From Lepidostoma basale (lineage: Eukaryota > Arthropoda > Insecta > Trichoptera > Lepidostomatidae): a DNA stretch of 64,000 bases. This document shows positions 62,365 to 64,000 of this stretch, piece after piece. Below the pieces are notes generated by a model that had not been told where the DNA came from, did no database searches, and saw only the letters and a list, made by a program, of their open reading frames with translations. The position numbers were made by a program, and so were the translations under genes. Location: positions 62,001 to 126,000 of the forward strand of contig JAHDVF020001322.1 in NCBI GenBank assembly GCA_022606425.2. The letters are read 5' to 3'. Position 1 is the stretch's first letter. Each line of letters starts with the position of its first letter.

Positions 62365-62550
62365 ATAAAATTATTCAAATATTAAATGTCGGCAACTTGA
62401 GGAGTCGGAAAAATTGATGTGCGTGTATGGCACGATATATAAATGTTGAGGAAGCAAGATAGGTATGTCAGGAAAGAAGGATGTGGCGGTCCATTCTTCT
62501 TGTTTACCCCTTGGGAGACGGCGTGATGGTTAATTAGTAAGTTAGTTTAT
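62365..62550 (+). pseudogene. LINE-A 3' end
   Basis: Plus: IKLFKYXMSATXGVGKIDVR-like trace, VWHDI-type codons, then MNVEEAR-like, VWRSILLVYPLGDGV-like and GTGATGGTTAATTAG. Confidence 0.75.
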
Positions 62551-63484
62551 AATTTTCTTTGTTTTTAACAAGAAACGATATTTTCACTGTTGAAGGTGAA
62601 TTAATATTTGAGTCATGTTTTAAAAATCATACGAGTCGCCAATGTTAGAAACTGTATCTTTAATATCTGGCCTAAGTCACGATTTTGCTCTGAGCGACAT
62701 TGACTTTCTAGGAAGAAGCTTAGGATACAAAATAGTTCAGTTTACGACGATGTAAGGGTTATTTATCATACCAAGATATACGTACAAAATTGATTATTTA
62801 GCTTCATAAAAGCCATTGAAATAAAATCGATATGAAATTTATATTGAATGAAGATTATATTTGAAATCTTCTATGAATAATAAATTTATAATACGTACTA
62901 GATGCTAGAAAATGTGTAATCAGCGATGCAGAATGTGAAGAATTTCATTTTTATGTATCTGTTGAGAAGATTCTTATCTCTGTAGTACATAGCTCATCTT
63001 AGATGTAAGATAAATTTATTCAAATGAAAGTAAGTACTCCACGACCTGGTATTTTTAATTGTAAGAGAGTGCGGAAAATATTATGATTTTCTAAGAGTGG
63101 ATCGATTAGGTACTAAATTAAAATGTTTAAATACTGCTGGTTGCGTAGTGACAATTTTTCAAGGTAACATATTGTTGTTTTATATTTCTTCGTAAACATG
63201 CACAGGTTTATGAAGAAAAATAAAAAATATATAGCTGAATTAGCACATCGAATTATATTTTTTGTTTGCATTAAAAAAAACTATAATACAATACAAAAAT
63301 GTATAGGTATGTAAATATTCTCTTAAAATTACAAAATTACAAATAGTATATTGTCATATTTATTGATGGTTGTAGTTTTTATTTTGTAAAACCCAATTAT
63401 AAATTATAATGTAAACGCGGTTATTTTGTCGGTTTTACAGAGATTTTTTTTTATTTATATACAATATAATATAAAAATATAAAT
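62551..63484. other. No recognised feature
   Basis: AT-rich, no inverted ends or ORFs of note. Confidence 0.4.
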
Positions 63485-63580
63485 ACTTGCTACAATTTTT
63501 TTTCGCCTTGCGAGGGCATTTGAGCATTTATATTTTAATATTATTTTTAATTAAAAAAAAATCTTTGTAAAACCAGCAAA
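63485..63580 (-). repeat. HHR-E repeat, copy 3, decayed
   Basis: Minus strand: TCAAATGCCCTCGCAAGGCG, then AAAAAAAATTGTAG. Stem II is kept and the core is mostly lost. Confidence 0.55.
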
Positions 63581-63624
63581 ACAGTTGTTTGTATTTACAT
63601 TATAATGTATATTTTCATAATTAA

Positions 63625-63765
63625 TACGAATGAATGTCTGTTTTCTAGACGTTATTATAACAATATATTTATTGGGGATGATACGCTAAGCCATTATTGA
63701 ATGTAACTTTTAGAAAACAGAGGTTTTCATTTGTATCAATTATTTAATATGGCTTTTAACATAAT
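63625..63765. repeat. HHR-B repeat, decayed
   Basis: TACGAATGAATGTCTGTTTT and AAACAGAGGTTTTCATTTGT mark inverted ends. The core is reduced to GATACGCTAAGCCATTATTG. Confidence 0.5.
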
Positions 63766-64000
63766 TGTTAAAGATATGTTAATATATTTTCCGTTCAACT
63801 TTGTCTATACAATTTGATTCTATTTTTAAAACGATTATAGATGCCTGTGTAATGATTACGCGCCAATTTTTAGTTATCTTGGTTAGTTTATTTGTTCCAT
63901 TCATGATTATTATAATAGTTCGCTTGTAGGTAGGTATATATAGGAATTAAAAATTTCCAATTAAATACTTGAATGTGTCAACTTTAAATATTGCATAGAA

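Overview
This window looks like a TE-dense intergenic or heterochromatic stretch of an insect (or other arthropod) nuclear genome. It is strongly AT-rich. There are no operons, ribosome binding sites or host gene families. Repeat decay is heavy, and the elements are typical of arthropods: many 5'-truncated non-LTR retrotransposon ends, a tRNA-derived SINE, hAT- and pogo-type inverted-repeat elements, and one Tigger/pogo (CENP-B-like) transposase ORF. I cannot name the species. No rRNA, functional tRNA, CRISPR array or ordinary host gene was recognised.

The only long intact reading frame with a complete domain set is at 55908-57542 (+). It is a 544-residue Tigger/pogo-like transposase or domesticated derivative whose third catalytic position is Asn (N338) instead of Asp. 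The next best ORF is a 5'-truncated LINE reverse transcriptase at 42866-44099 (-), which still carries YADD. It is flanked by a 9-bp target duplication and sits inside an older repeat. All other coding traces are broken 3' ends of at least eight LINE families, labelled LINE-A to LINE-J for this report. LINE-A, with a (GTTA)n tail, is the most abundant, with about 20 pieces on both strands.

The most unusual content is a set of about 30 short repeats on both strands, in nine or more sequence families (HHR-A to HHR-J). Each carries the parts of a type I hammerhead self-cleaving ribozyme in the right order: CUGANGA, stem II, GAAAC, a 2-6 nt mini-loop, GUC/GUH, with a closing helix I in the best copies. 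Best copies are at 39847-39890 (+), 35268-35306 (-), 33869-33907 (+), 42470-42512 (+) and 2350-2389 (+). Stem II pairs by compensatory change between copies. Many loci are inverted dimers that form long hairpins, and one is a head-to-tail dimer with a 115-bp period. Minimal hammerheads of this kind are known from pseudo-LTRs of Penelope-like elements and from animal retrozymes. I see no Penelope RT or GIY-YIG ORF here, so these would be non-autonomous derivatives. The link is inference.

Layout: 1-5 kb, LINE-B end, a mini DNA transposon with a DUF4817-like ORF, HHR-D/C/B repeats and LINE-A. 5-20 kb, LINE-F/G/D pieces, SINEs, HHR-A/H/B and a hAT element with a perfect 8-bp target duplication. 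20-33 kb, SINE, MITEs, a pogo-like element, LINE-A/D and a CR1-like LINE, and HHR-A/B/D. 33-42 kb, hAT MITE, HHR-F/I/A/C, LINE-G/F and a three-piece SINE cluster. 42-44 kb, minisatellite and LINE-C. 44-55 kb, LINE-A copies, pogo MITE, HHR-C, LINE-B/F/H. 55-57.6 kb, the Tigger-like gene. 58-64 kb, HHR-F/G/E and LINE-F/A debris. The elements do not form a pathway. The window records successive insertions, several nested, which give relative ages.
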